Shown: positions 7,021-15,110, numbered from the stretch's first letter. The stretch: DNA of 34,905 nucleotides from Rhodobacterales bacterium 32-66-9 (GCA_002280405.1 NCDY01000049.1:1-34905); one strand, 5' to 3'. Notes: a model not told the origin generated them from the sequence alone. Numbers and translations are program-made.

Positions 7021-8726
7021 ATCCCCAATCCCCGGAACACCTTCGGCAGTTCCTCGGGCAGGTCCTCGGCGATCAGGCCGGGGCCGAAGGACAGCGCACA
7101 TTCCACATGCAGCCAGGCCGCGGTGCAGGCGGCGTCGAAGGGGCTGACCCCCCGCGCCAGAAGGCCGGTGGTGAATCCGGCCAGAACATCGCCCGACCCG
7201 GCGGTCGCAAGCCAGGGTGCCGCGCGGTCGTAGTGGGCGGAGTTGATGGCGCATCGGCCCGTGGGGTCGGCGATCACCGTGTCGGGGCCTTTGAACAGGA
7301 CCACGCAGCCCGCGCGCTTCGCCGCCTCCCGCGTGGCATCGACTTTGGAATAGGCAGGTCCCTTTGTGGCAGGGGCCGCCAGTTTCGCTGCGATGTCGGG
7401 GAAGAGGCGGGCGAACTCTCCGGCATGGGGGGTGAGGACGCAAGCCTCGTGCAGGGCGGCGAAGAGGTCGGGGGTTTGCGAGAGGATCGTGAGCGCGTCG
7501 GCGTCAAGAACCACCGACCGTACCCCCCTCCCCTCTCCCCTCCCCACCAGGGGGAGGGGAAGCGCTTCACCGTCACCCTTTGCGCGGGACGGCTGGCCTT
7601 CGCGGCTCCCCTCCCCCGCGTGGGGAGGGGATGGGGGTGGGGGGCTCCCCGGCGTCACACCCAGCGCCACCGCAACCAACTCCCTCGCCCGCGCGTCCAG
7701 CCCCAACCCCGGCCCCAGGCACAGCGCGTTGATCCGCGGGTCCGTCAGCGTCTCCTCCAGCGCCAGCCCATCCGCCACCCCGCGCAGCATCACCGCATCA
7801 AGCCGCGCGGCGTTCTCGGGGACCGCGTCCGGCGGACACCCCACCGTCACCACCCCCGCCCCGATCCGCAGCGCCCCCCGCGCCGTAAGCCGCGCCGCCC
7901 CGCCACGCCCGGAGGGGCCGGAGAGGATCAGGGCGTGGCCGTGGGAGTATTTGTGTTCGAGCCGTTTTCCCAGATCGCGGACCCGTGGCTGACACAGCGT
8001 CACAGCATCTGTGGAAGCCGTCAGTCCGATGTCGCAGACGCGCAGTTTGCCACAGAGATCGGGGCCCAGGTCCAGAACGTGTCCAAGTTTCATCGCGTGA
8101 AAAGTGACTGTAAGATCAGCGGCACCCGTGGGCGCGGCTGCCACACCCTCACCCATCCCTCGGAAATCCTCGGACTCCAGCGGGCGGCCACTGTCGCTGC
8201 AAAGTCCGCTCGGCAGATCAATCGCAACGTGAGCGACGCCCCACTTGCCTTTGGTCCAAAGCGACCGACGTTCCTCGTGCATTTCAAGCAGTGCAAGGCC
8301 GATCCCGGTTATGGGCCGCGAAAGCCCAGTGCCAAAGAGGGCGTCGACAACCAAGTCAGGCTTTTCTCCGTAGGTGGACCTGTTCGGGACCAGCGGCTTA
8401 ACCTCCCCCATCCCCAGCCACCGCTCATAACTTACCCGCGCGGCCGGCGGCAGCCTTTCCGGGTCGCCGTAGAGGAAGACCTCCACCGCCCAGCCCCACT
8501 CCTTCAACAGCCGCGCGACGACAAACCCGTCGCCGCCGTTGTTGCCGGGGCCACACAGGACCACCGCCCGGTGCGAGGTGGCAGCCAGCTCCGGCCATTC
8601 CTCGAACACCGCCTCGACCACGCCCCGCCCGGCGCGTTCCATCAGCTCAAGGCCCGTGACCTCGCCACTGGCGATTGCCGCCTGTTCGATGGCCCGCATC
8701 TGCGCGGCGGTCAGGAGTTCGGTCAT
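7017..8726 (-). CDS. nnr: Bifunctional NAD(P)H-hydrate epimerase / ADP-dependent dehydratase with in-frame repeat insertion
   Basis: Metabolite-repair enzyme that epimerises and dehydrates damaged NAD(P)H hydrates. The 569-residue product carries the epimerase domain (NnrE/YjeF_N, about residues 1-215) with CGPGNNGGDGF (58-68), DALFGTGLSR and AIDLPSG, then the ribokinase-like dehydratase domain (NnrD, about 225-569) with LGPGLGLDARA, VVLDADALT, VLTPHAGEFARLFP and the catalytic TAGSGDVLAG (Asp513). Residues about 361-402, rich in Pro, Gly and Arg, are encoded by two inverted 37-bp G/C-tract repeats and do not belong to the family; they fall just before the LDADAL strand. The start MTELLTAAQM at 8726 matches the family and is preceded by GGCGAAGA. 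The gene is divergent from glnB. Confidence 0.92.
   Translation of the reverse strand: MTELLTAAQMRAIEQAAIASGEVTGLELMERAGRGVVEAVFEEWPELAATSHRAVVLCGPGNNGGDGFVVARLLKEWGWAVEVFLYGDPERLPPAARVSYERWLGMGEVKPLVPNRSTYGEKPDLVVDALFGTGLSRPITGIGLALLEMHEERRSLWTKGKWGVAHVAIDLPSGLCSDSGRPLESEDFRGMGEGVAAAPTGAADLTVTFHAMKLGHVLDLGPDLCGKLRVCDIGLTASTDAVTLCQPRVRDLGKRLEHKYSHGHALILSGPSGRGGAARLTARGALRIGAGVVTVGCPPDAVPENAARLDAVMLRGVADGLALEETLTDPRINALCLGPGLGLDARARELVAVALGVTPGSPPPPSPPHAGEGSREGQPSRAKGDGEALPLPLVGRGEGRGVRSVVLDADALTILSQTPDLFAALHEACVLTPHAGEFARLFPDIAAKLAAPATKGPAYSKVDATREAAKRAGCVVLFKGPDTVIADPTGRCAINSAHYDRAAPWLATAGSGDVLAGFTTGLLARGVSPFDAACTAAWLHVECALSFGPGLIAEDLPEELPKVFRGLGM
7523..7644. repeat. REPIN-like pair of inverted 37-bp repeats inside the NnrD coding region
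   Basis: The left copy (7523-7559) and right copy (7608-7644) are inverted with respect to each other, separated by 48 bp. The right copy begins CCCCTCCCCCGCGTGGGGAG; the reverse complement of the left begins CCCCTCCCCCTGGTGGGGAG, and both continue with GGGGA and further G-tracts. Each copy is itself a hairpin (CCCCTCCCC.../...GGGGAGGGG). The element keeps the frame open on the coding strand, giving peptide pieces SPPHAGEG and PLPLVGRGEGRG that are typical translations of such mobile palindromes. Confidence 0.8.
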
Positions 8727-8878
8727 TCTTCGCCAGCCACAGTTTTCAAAATGCCCTCGACGCAGGCGAAATGCACAATTTTTAAGCAGCACCGGAGGAT
8801 TCCCCCGGCAGCAACCCGCCCGGAAACCCTGTCACATTGCCCCCCCCGCGGGGAAGTGGTCAGAGGAGCGCAGACTGA

Positions 8879-9235
<357 letters not shown>

Positions 9236-9242
9236 GCCTTCC

Positions 9243-9274
9243 AGCCCAAGAGTTTCGTCGAAAATTCTCGGGCT
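9243..9274 (+). promoter_or_regulatory. Intercistronic hairpin between glnB and glnA
   Basis: AGCCC (9243-9247) pairs with GGGCT (9270-9274), and after one mismatch AGAGTTT (49/50-55 region) pairs with the AAATTCT stretch, closing a six-base loop. The resulting stem of about 12 pairs begins 8 bp after the glnB stop and leaves 57 bp before glnA. No T-run follows directly, so attenuation, processing or differential stability of the two cistrons is more likely than full termination. Confidence 0.5.
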
Positions 9275-9331
9275 TGAACAGAACCGGGTCGCAAGACCCT
9301 TTCCATCAACCCCAACGCGAAAGGCAGTCAG

Positions 9332-10633
9332 ATGAGCGCCGTTGCCAAGGCTCTGAAACTGATGAAGGACGAGGAAGTCGAATATGTCGACATCCGCTTT
9401 ACCGACCCCAAGGGCAAGCTGCAGCATGTGACGCTGGTGGCCGACCTCGTGGACGAGGATTTCTTCGAGGAAGGCTTCATGTTCGACGGCTCGTCGATCG
9501 CGGGCTGGAAGTCGATCGACCAGTCCGACATGAAGCTGATCCCCGATCCGGCGTCGGTCTACATCGACCCGTTCTACGCCGAAAAGACCATGTGCGCGGC
9601 CTATTTCGGCCCCGAGGCCGAATTCTTCATCTTTGACGACGTCCGCTACTCCGTGACCCCCCGCAAGGTCTCTTACGAGATCGACGCCGAGGCGGCCGCC
9701 TGGAACACCGACACCGTGACCGAGGGCGGCAACTACGGCCACCGCGCGGGCCACAAGGGCGGCTATTTCCCGGTCAACCCGATCGACGAGGCCCAGGACA
9801 TCCGGGGCGAGATGCTGTCCACGATGAAGCGGATGGGGATCAAGGTCGACAAGCACCACCACGAGGTCGCGACCTGCCAGCATGAACTTGGGATGATCTT
9901 CGGCGGTCTGGTCGAACAGGCCGACAACATCCAGAAATACAAATACGTGATCCACAACGTGGCCCACGCCTACGGCAAGACCGTGACCTTCATGCCGAAG
10001 CCGATGAAGGGCGACAACGGGTCCGGCATGCACGTCAACATGTCGATCTGGAAGGGCGGCAAGCCCCTCTTCGCGGGCGACAAGTATGCGGACCTGAGCC
10101 AGGAGGCGCTGTGGTTCATCGGCGGCATCCTGAAGCACGCCAAGGCGCTGAACGCGCTGACGAACCCCGGCACCAACAGCTACAAGCGCCTGATCCCCGG
10201 CTTCGAGGCCCCGGTCCTGCGCGCCTATTCGGCCCGCAACCGGTCGGGCTGCGTGCGGATCCCGTGGACCGAGTCGCCGAAAGCCAAGCGCGTCGAGGCC
10301 CGCTTCCCCGATCCGTCGGCGAACCCCTACCTGGCTTTCGCGGCGCTGCTGATGGCTGGTCTTGACGGCATCAAGAACAAAATCGACCCGGGTCCGGCTT
10401 CGGACAAGGACCTGTATGATCTGCCACCCGAGGAACTGGCCGAGATCCCGACCGTCTGCGGCAGCTTGCGGGAGGCGCTGGAAGAGCTGGAGAAGGACAT
10501 GGACTTCCTCCTGGCGGGTGACGTGTTCGACCGCGACCAGCTGGAGGCCTACATGGCGCTGAAGTGGGAAGAAGTGTATGCCTACGAGCACACCCCCCAC
10601 CCGGTCGAGTACCAGATGTACTACTCCTGCTGA
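9332..10633 (+). CDS. glnA: Glutamine synthetase type I with an internal in-frame deletion
   Basis: Forms glutamine from glutamate, ammonia and ATP as a dodecamer. The reading frame has 433 codons, while close relatives have about 468. The N-terminal beta-grasp domain is normal through FDGSSIAGW (51-59) and [11 protein letters not shown] (ending Cys88), then jumps straight to [10 protein letters not shown]. Family members have about 36 residues between these points, including the conserved RDPR segment and the A-E-x-YL-x-x-GIGD helix. Everything downstream is intact: [35 protein letters not shown], the NRSGCVRIP loop and the adenylylation tyrosine in DLYDLPPEE. The lost block should disrupt the N-domain and subunit contacts, so the product as written is probably inactive. 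It could equally be an assembly loss; see findings. Confidence 0.9.
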   Translation: MSAVAKALKLMKDEEVEYVDIRFTDPKGKLQHVTLVADLVDEDFFEEGFMFDGSSIAGWKSIDQSDMKLIPDPASVYIDPFYAEKTMCAAYFGPEAEFFIFDDVRYSVTPRKVSYEIDAEAAAWNTDTVTEGGNYGHRAGHKGGYFPVNPIDEAQDIRGEMLSTMKRMGIKVDKHHHEVATCQHELGMIFGGLVEQADNIQKYKYVIHNVAHAYGKTVTFMPKPMKGDNGSGMHVNMSIWKGGKPLFAGDKYADLSQEALWFIGGILKHAKALNALTNPGTNSYKRLIPGFEAPVLRAYSARNRSGCVRIPWTESPKAKRVEARFPDPSANPYLAFAALLMAGLDGIKNKIDPGPASDKDLYDLPPEELAEIPTVCGSLREALEELEKDMDFLLAGDVFDRDQLEAYMALKWEEVYAYEHTPHPVEYQMYYSC

Positions 10634-10654
10634 GACCTTCGGGACAGTGATGGG

Positions 10655-10679
10655 AAAGGGCGCCTTCGGGCGCCCTTTT
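10655..10679 (+). terminator. Strong intrinsic terminator after glnA
   Basis: AAAGGGCGCC (10655-10664) and GGCGCCCTTT (10669-10678) form a perfect 10-bp stem closed by a TTCG tetraloop and followed by T. It begins 22 bp after the glnA stop and clearly ends the glnBA transcript. Confidence 0.9.
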
Positions 10680-10687
10680 CGCTGCGC

Positions 10688-10703
10688 TGTCCACATGTGG
10701 ACA
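10688..10703. promoter_or_regulatory. Perfect 16-bp palindrome upstream of a hypothetical gene
   Basis: TGTCCACATGTGGACA reads identically on both strands. It lies just beyond the glnA terminator and 131 bp ahead of the next start codon, in non-coding sequence. It has the look of a homodimeric repressor site, but the cognate regulator is not in the window. Confidence 0.4.
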
Positions 10704-10833
10704 CTTGGCTGAGGCGCATGAAATCAAAGACTTGTCTGTGGGCATTGACCCCTGTGAAACCTTTGCCCGCAGCCGGTTGCGGGGCGTGGGGCGGCGAGGT
10801 AGTGTCGGGCGGACGCGATGAGGGAGCCGCCCG

Positions 10834-11553
10834 ATGCGGTCAGACGATCCTTTCCGCAAGCGCCCGGACAAGGGCAAGCCGCAGATCTGGGCCTCGGGCG
10901 GGCAAAGGCCGCCTTTCGACGTCCGGGCGCTCGGGCGGGCCGGCCTCTATCTGGCGCGGACCGGCGTCGCGCCCCTGCAGGCCTGGGCCGCGCGCAAGGC
11001 TCGGCGGATGGCGATCAATGTCTGGAACGGCGCGGGGCGGATTCCGGCCGAACGGCTGGGCCGGGCCGCGCGCCTGGTGCCGTCGCATCTGCGGGTCGCA
11101 GGCTGGATCAAGACTGTCGGGGCGACACTTTCCCATGCCAGCGCCACGGCCGACCCGGATGTGAAACGCGGCAATGCGCTGGTGGCCGAGATTGCGCCGC
11201 ACCTGTGGGTCCAGGCCGCGCCTGCCGTGCAAGAGCCAGTCGTGCCGGACACCGCCGCCCCGCCCCCGGACGCGGCGCCGGTGGTGCTGACCGAACCGGC
11301 AGCCGGGGACGATCCCCTGGCCTCGATCCGGGGCGATCTGTCCGGCACGCCCTTCCGCCCGGCGGAGCGGAAGGCGGCGGACCCGGCCACCGCGCCTGCC
11401 CCGCCCGGCCCGGTGGCCGAGGCCGCGATCCAGGTCTCGGGCTATCTGATCGGCTGGGCCTCGGTCGCCATCGCGCTGCCCTTCGGCCTGCTGCGGGCGC
11501 TGTGGCTGTGGCTGGGCGGGCGCGATCTGAAGACCATCGGGCAAGAGGACTGA
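10834..11553 (+). CDS. Hypothetical protein with a C-terminal membrane segment
   Basis: A 239-residue protein that I do not recognise. The N-terminal ~120 residues are basic and rich in Arg, Ala and Trp (KGKPQIWASGGQRPPFDVRALGRAG and similar), suggesting a cytoplasmic nucleic-acid- or membrane-surface-facing segment. A Pro/Ala-rich linker occupies about residues 125-190. One hydrophobic segment at about 199-230 (SGYLIGWASVAIALPFGLLRAL) should cross or associate with the membrane, leaving a short RDLKTIGQED tail. GAGGGAG lies upstream of ATG 10834, and third positions are strongly G/C as in neighbouring genes, so I take it as real. It is transcribed in the same direction as glnA but separated from it by a strong terminator. 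Confidence 0.75.
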   Translation: MRSDDPFRKRPDKGKPQIWASGGQRPPFDVRALGRAGLYLARTGVAPLQAWAARKARRMAINVWNGAGRIPAERLGRAARLVPSHLRVAGWIKTVGATLSHASATADPDVKRGNALVAEIAPHLWVQAAPAVQEPVVPDTAAPPPDAAPVVLTEPAAGDDPLASIRGDLSGTPFRPAERKAADPATAPAPPGPVAEAAIQVSGYLIGWASVAIALPFGLLRALWLWLGGRDLKTIGQED

Positions 11554-11706
11554 CCAGCCGCCGCAGGGCGGGGTGCCTGTCGGCTAAGGGTGCTGCCCCG
11601 TTCCTGGCCTTCCGTCGCGGGCGCGCAGAGCGCGCGGAGGCACCGGGGACGGTTGCGGCGGCTTACGCCCCTAACCCCCCCGACCCCTAACCCCCGCCCC
11701 CTAACT

Positions 11707-11758
11707 CCCGACCCCCAGCCCCGACCCCCAGCCCCGACCCACGGCCCCGACCCACGGC
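11707..11758. repeat. Four tandem 13-bp repeats
   Basis: The units are CCCGACCCCCAGC twice and CCCGACCCACGGC twice, at 11707, 11720, 11733 and 11746. They are preceded by three looser copies containing CCCCTAAC (11667-11707). The 11554-11811 interval has no gene that I can support, and the 13-base period is not a codon multiple. It lies downstream of both flanking convergent genes. Confidence 0.75.
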
Positions 11759-11811
11759 CCGCGAACCTGGAGAGCGACGTGCGGAACGGCGCAAGCGGCG
11801 CGCGCCTGCGA

Positions 11812-12687
11812 TCATGCGAGCACCTGGCGCAGGAAGGCGACGATTTCTGCCCGAACCGCTCCGGTCTGGAACGCCTCGCCGCCATGACCGGCGCCCGGCA
11901 CCAGCTTGTAGTCGATCACGGACTTGGGATCGGCGGCAAGCCAGGCGTCGCGCAGTCGCCTGGCCTGCAGGTCGGCGACCACGGAATCGGCATCGCCATG
12001 CCGGATCAGGATCGGCGGCATGGGTTCGCTGATCCGTTCCAGCCGGGCCAGCGGGCTTGCGGCGCGGGCCTTTTCGCGGTTCTCGCCGATGGCAAACCCG
12101 AGCAAGCTGCTTTCCGGGCTGGTGGCACCATCCGCCGGGCCGCGCGCCCGGGCGCGTCCCAGGGTTTTCAGGTCGGCGTCCAGCGTCGAGAAATCCATCG
12201 GTCCGTAGAGGCTGACCACGCCCTTCGGCGCCAGGCCGACCTCGATCAGGCTGAGCGACGTGTACACCGCAAGATAGGCCCCTGCGCCCTGCCCCATCAG
12301 CACCATGCGTGACGGGTCGAGCCCAAGCTCGGCCCCGTTCCTTTGCAGGTAGACGATCGCCGAAAGCGCATCGTCGCCTTGCGCGGGCCAGCGCGCCGCG
12401 ACGGAGAGCCGGGTGTTGACGCGGACCACCGCGATCCCGGCCTCGGAAAGTTCCGGCCAGACGGTGATGTCGGCCTTGTCTCCGGTGGCAAAGTCGCCGT
12501 CATGGAACCAGACCAGGATCGGGGCGGCGGATGCGATGCCGGGCAAATTGATGTCCATTGCCTGACGGATGTCGGTGCCATAGCGGATCTCGACGCCGCC
12601 CTGGCCGCGCCAGCGCCACAGGAACACCCCGCCCGCCGCGGCGGCGACCCCGAGGCCAAGAAGGGAACGGCGGATCAGTCTGGGCAT
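11812..12687 (-). CDS. Membrane-anchored alpha/beta-hydrolase-fold protein lacking the nucleophile serine
   Basis: A 291-residue protein of the carboxylesterase/BD-FAE type. Residues 5-25 (IRRSLLGLGVAAAAGGVFLW) form an uncleaved membrane anchor or a signal sequence. The fold landmarks are present: ILVWFHDGD (58-65) where esterases have HGG(x)W, the DDALSAIVYLQRN helix, the nucleophile elbow MGQGAGAYLA (131-140), the acid in IRHGDADSVV (Asp232) and the histidine in PGAGHGG (His268). At the elbow the expected G-x-S-x-G is G-Q-G-A-G, so Gly134 replaces the catalytic Ser, and the oxyanion HGG is HDG. It is therefore probably not a serine esterase. The start at 12687 is chosen because upstream codons give a low-complexity Pro/Arg leader. 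Confidence 0.8.
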   Translation of the reverse strand: MPRLIRRSLLGLGVAAAAGGVFLWRWRGQGGVEIRYGTDIRQAMDINLPGIASAAPILVWFHDGDFATGDKADITVWPELSEAGIAVVRVNTRLSVAARWPAQGDDALSAIVYLQRNGAELGLDPSRMVLMGQGAGAYLAVYTSLSLIEVGLAPKGVVSLYGPMDFSTLDADLKTLGRARARGPADGATSPESSLLGFAIGENREKARAASPLARLERISEPMPPILIRHGDADSVVADLQARRLRDAWLAADPKSVIDYKLVPGAGHGGEAFQTGAVRAEIVAFLRQVLA

Positions 12688-12829
12688 CTTGCGGTCTCCG
12701 TGCAATCCGGGCGATGTCGGCGCCGAGGGTGGTGGCGAAGCGGGCGCGCCTCTGGGCGGTCGACCGCCGCGGCAGGGCGGGCGTTCGGGCTTTCGCCCAG
12801 CGGATGCGCGAGGACCAGAGGGCGGCGGG

Positions 12830-13642
12830 TCAATGGACGGCCTCACGCAGGGCGGCAAGCTGGTCGGAGGTCACGGTCGAGGCCTCGACGACATAGGTGT
12901 GGATGGTGAAGACCACGGCCTCGGTCCGCGGCAGGCGCACAAGGCACTGACGTTCGCAGCGGATGAAGACGTGGTCGGTGGGTCGCGGACGCTTTTCGCC
13001 TTCGCGCCGGGGCTGGTGCAGGACGAAGTCGTCGTAGGTCAGGTAGTTCATCCGCCAGAGGGGTTGTCCGGGCCGGATCGCGTCGAACAGGCGCGCGACG
13101 CGTCGGGCCAGATCGGGGTCGTAGGCCGGAACGGGGTGGTGGATGCCGGTCAGGGGGCGGCCAAGCTTTTGGTCCAGCGACCAGCTGGCGGGAAAGCAGA
13201 GGATGGCACCCGTCAGGGCATATTCCGCGCCGGCGCGCTGCATCAGGCAGAGGTCTTCCTGCACCAGGCGGCCGAGGGTGAGAAGCGGGTTCGCCGGGTC
13301 GAGGGCGATGGCGATGCCGTCCGGGCGGGTGACTGCGCTGTCGGTGACGCTGAAGCCCGAGGTGCCGCGCAGCCAGTCCAGCGTCGCGCCATAGAGTTCG
13401 TCCGCAGCCAGGCGGGCTTTTGGCAAGAGCGCATGGACGGCGCCGGGCTGCTGCGCGATGAGACGGTCGCGCAGCGCCATTTGCGCGGCATAGGCCTCGT
13501 CGATGCGCAGCCAGTCGCGGCCCTCGACCGGCTGGATGCCGGGAAGGCGGCGGGTGCGCGCGTCGATCCACGGCAGATGCGGCAGGCGGTCCTGCAGGAT
13601 CGGGTCGGCTTGCATCGGGTCGGCGTGCATCGGGTCGGCCAT
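12830..13642 (-). CDS. DUF3445 family protein, haem-dependent oxidative N-demethylase-like
   Basis: The 270-residue protein matches the DUF3445 family, whose characterised members are haem-dependent oxidative N-demethylases and include the catalytic subunit of dimethylamine monooxygenase. Visible family features include LPWIDARTRRLPGIQPV near the N-terminus, VQEDLCLMQR, CFPASWSLDQKLGRPLTGIHHPVP (about 165-190), and LWRMNYLTYDDFVLHQP followed by FIRCERQCLVRLPRTEAVVFTIHTYV. No partner reductase genes adjoin it, so substrate and electron donor are unknown. The start is uncertain: ATG 13642 is followed by in-frame ATGs in a repeated M-x-A-D-P segment (MADPMHADPMQADP), and none has a good ribosome site. 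It is divergent from dddP, which raises the possibility of joint handling of methylated osmolytes. Confidence 0.8.
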   Translation of the reverse strand: MADPMHADPMQADPILQDRLPHLPWIDARTRRLPGIQPVEGRDWLRIDEAYAAQMALRDRLIAQQPGAVHALLPKARLAADELYGATLDWLRGTSGFSVTDSAVTRPDGIAIALDPANPLLTLGRLVQEDLCLMQRAGAEYALTGAILCFPASWSLDQKLGRPLTGIHHPVPAYDPDLARRVARLFDAIRPGQPLWRMNYLTYDDFVLHQPRREGEKRPRPTDHVFIRCERQCLVRLPRTEAVVFTIHTYVVEASTVTSDQLAALREAVH

Positions 13643-13763
13643 GGGCAGCGTTTGATCATGCGGCTCGGTCGGCTGCAACCAACACGTTTGCGACCAGTTG
13701 CGTCGCGGCTGACATAGGCGGGGCTTTGCCAAGCCGGGCAGTCTGGGAAAAACGGAGTGGCTC

Positions 13764-15110
13764 ATGGACTACACCCGCGACCGCCGCAAGATCGACCCCA
13801 CGCGCGGGGGGGTGCTGGGCGACGGCAGCCCGAACGACAACGACCGGGTCGAGATCGGGCCGACGCAACTGGCGTTCCGGGAATGGGCGGCGGCGGGTCT
13901 GGCGCTGCCGGACCTGGGCCGGATGCGGCACGACCGCTGGCGGCGGCTGGTCGCCGGGCTGGTGGCGCGGGACTATGGCGGCCTTCTGCTGTTCGATCCG
14001 CTGAACATCCGCTATGCGACCGACACCACCAACATGCAGCTGTGGAACACGCACAACCCGTTCCGGGCCTGCCTTCTGTGCGCCGACGGGCACATGGTGA
14101 TGTGGGAATACAAGAATTCGCCCTTCCTCGTGACCTTCAACCCGTTGGTCAAGGAACTGCGCTCGGGGGCGACGTTCTTCTACAACTCCACCGGCGACCG
14201 GGGGGCGGAGGCGGCACGGGGCTTTGCGGCGCAGGTGGATGAGGTGATGCGGGCGCATGCGGGCACCAACCGGCGGCTGGCGGTGGACAAGATCATGGTC
14301 CACGGGCTGCGGGCGCTGGAAGGCGTGGGGTTCGTTGTCGAAGAAGGCGAGGCAGTGACCGAACGGGTCCGCGCCGTGAAGACGCCGGATGAAATCCTCG
14401 CGATGCGCTGCGCGCATCACGCCTGCGAGGCGGGGATTGCCGAGATGGAGGCCTTCGCGCGGGCCGAAGTGCCGAAGGGCGGGGTCAGCGAGGATGCGAT
14501 CTGGGCGGAACTGCATGCCGCCAACATCCGGCGCGGCGGGGAATGGATCGAGACGCGGCTGCTGGCCTCGGGTCCCCGGACCAACCCGTGGTTTCAGGAA
14601 TGCGGGCCAAGGCTGGTGCAGCCGGAGGAGATCCTGGCCTTCGACACCGACCTGATCGGGGCCTACGGGTTCTGCATCGACATCAGCCGGACCTGGTGGC
14701 TGGGCGACGCGCGGCCGTCCAACGCAATGGTCAGCGCGTTCCATCATGCGCTGGACCATATTGCCGACCACAAGGCGCGCCTGCGTCCAGGTGTCACCAT
14801 CGAGGAGCTGGTGATGGGCGGGCATCAGCTGGCCCCGGAGTTCTGGGCGCAGAAATACAGTTGCAAGATGCACGGGGTCGGGCTTTGCGACGAATGGCCC
14901 TATGTCCACTACCCCGACGGCTGGATGCCGGGGGCGTTTGACGCGGCTCTGGAGCCGGGGATGGTGCTGTGCGTCGAGGCTCTGGTCAGCCCCGAGGGCG
15001 GCAGCTTCTCGATCAAGCTGGAAGATCAGGTGCTGATCACCGAAACGGGGTGCGAGACGCTGACGAGCTATCCGTTCGACCCACGGCTGATGGGCGAACG
15101 GTCGCTGTAG
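13764..15110 (+). CDS. dddP: Dimethylsulfoniopropionate lyase DddP (M24 peptidase fold)
   Basis: Cleaves DMSP to dimethyl sulfide and acrylate. The protein has the creatinase/M24 two-domain fold and 448 residues, and its N-terminus DRRKIDPTRGGVLGDGSPND and core FDPLNIRYATDTTNMQLWNTHNPFRA closely follow marine DddP sequences. The metal ligands described for the Ruegeria lacuscaerulensis enzyme (D295, D297, D307, H371, E406, E421) are matched at D294, D296, D306, H370, E405 and E420. The substrate-pocket Trp, Tyr and Asp are likewise matched at W94, Y365 and D376, all offset by one. GGAG lies ahead of ATG 13764. No dddL, dmdA or acrylate genes are in the window. It is divergent from the DUF3445 gene. 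Confidence 0.93.
   Translation: MDYTRDRRKIDPTRGGVLGDGSPNDNDRVEIGPTQLAFREWAAAGLALPDLGRMRHDRWRRLVAGLVARDYGGLLLFDPLNIRYATDTTNMQLWNTHNPFRACLLCADGHMVMWEYKNSPFLVTFNPLVKELRSGATFFYNSTGDRGAEAARGFAAQVDEVMRAHAGTNRRLAVDKIMVHGLRALEGVGFVVEEGEAVTERVRAVKTPDEILAMRCAHHACEAGIAEMEAFARAEVPKGGVSEDAIWAELHAANIRRGGEWIETRLLASGPRTNPWFQECGPRLVQPEEILAFDTDLIGAYGFCIDISRTWWLGDARPSNAMVSAFHHALDHIADHKARLRPGVTIEELVMGGHQLAPEFWAQKYSCKMHGVGLCDEWPYVHYPDGWMPGAFDAALEPGMVLCVEALVSPEGGSFSIKLEDQVLITETGCETLTSYPFDPRLMGERSL

Noticed and set aside
7523..7644. CRISPR-like repeat pair
   Set aside because: There are only two copies, in inverted rather than direct orientation, inside a coding sequence. REPIN architecture explains it.
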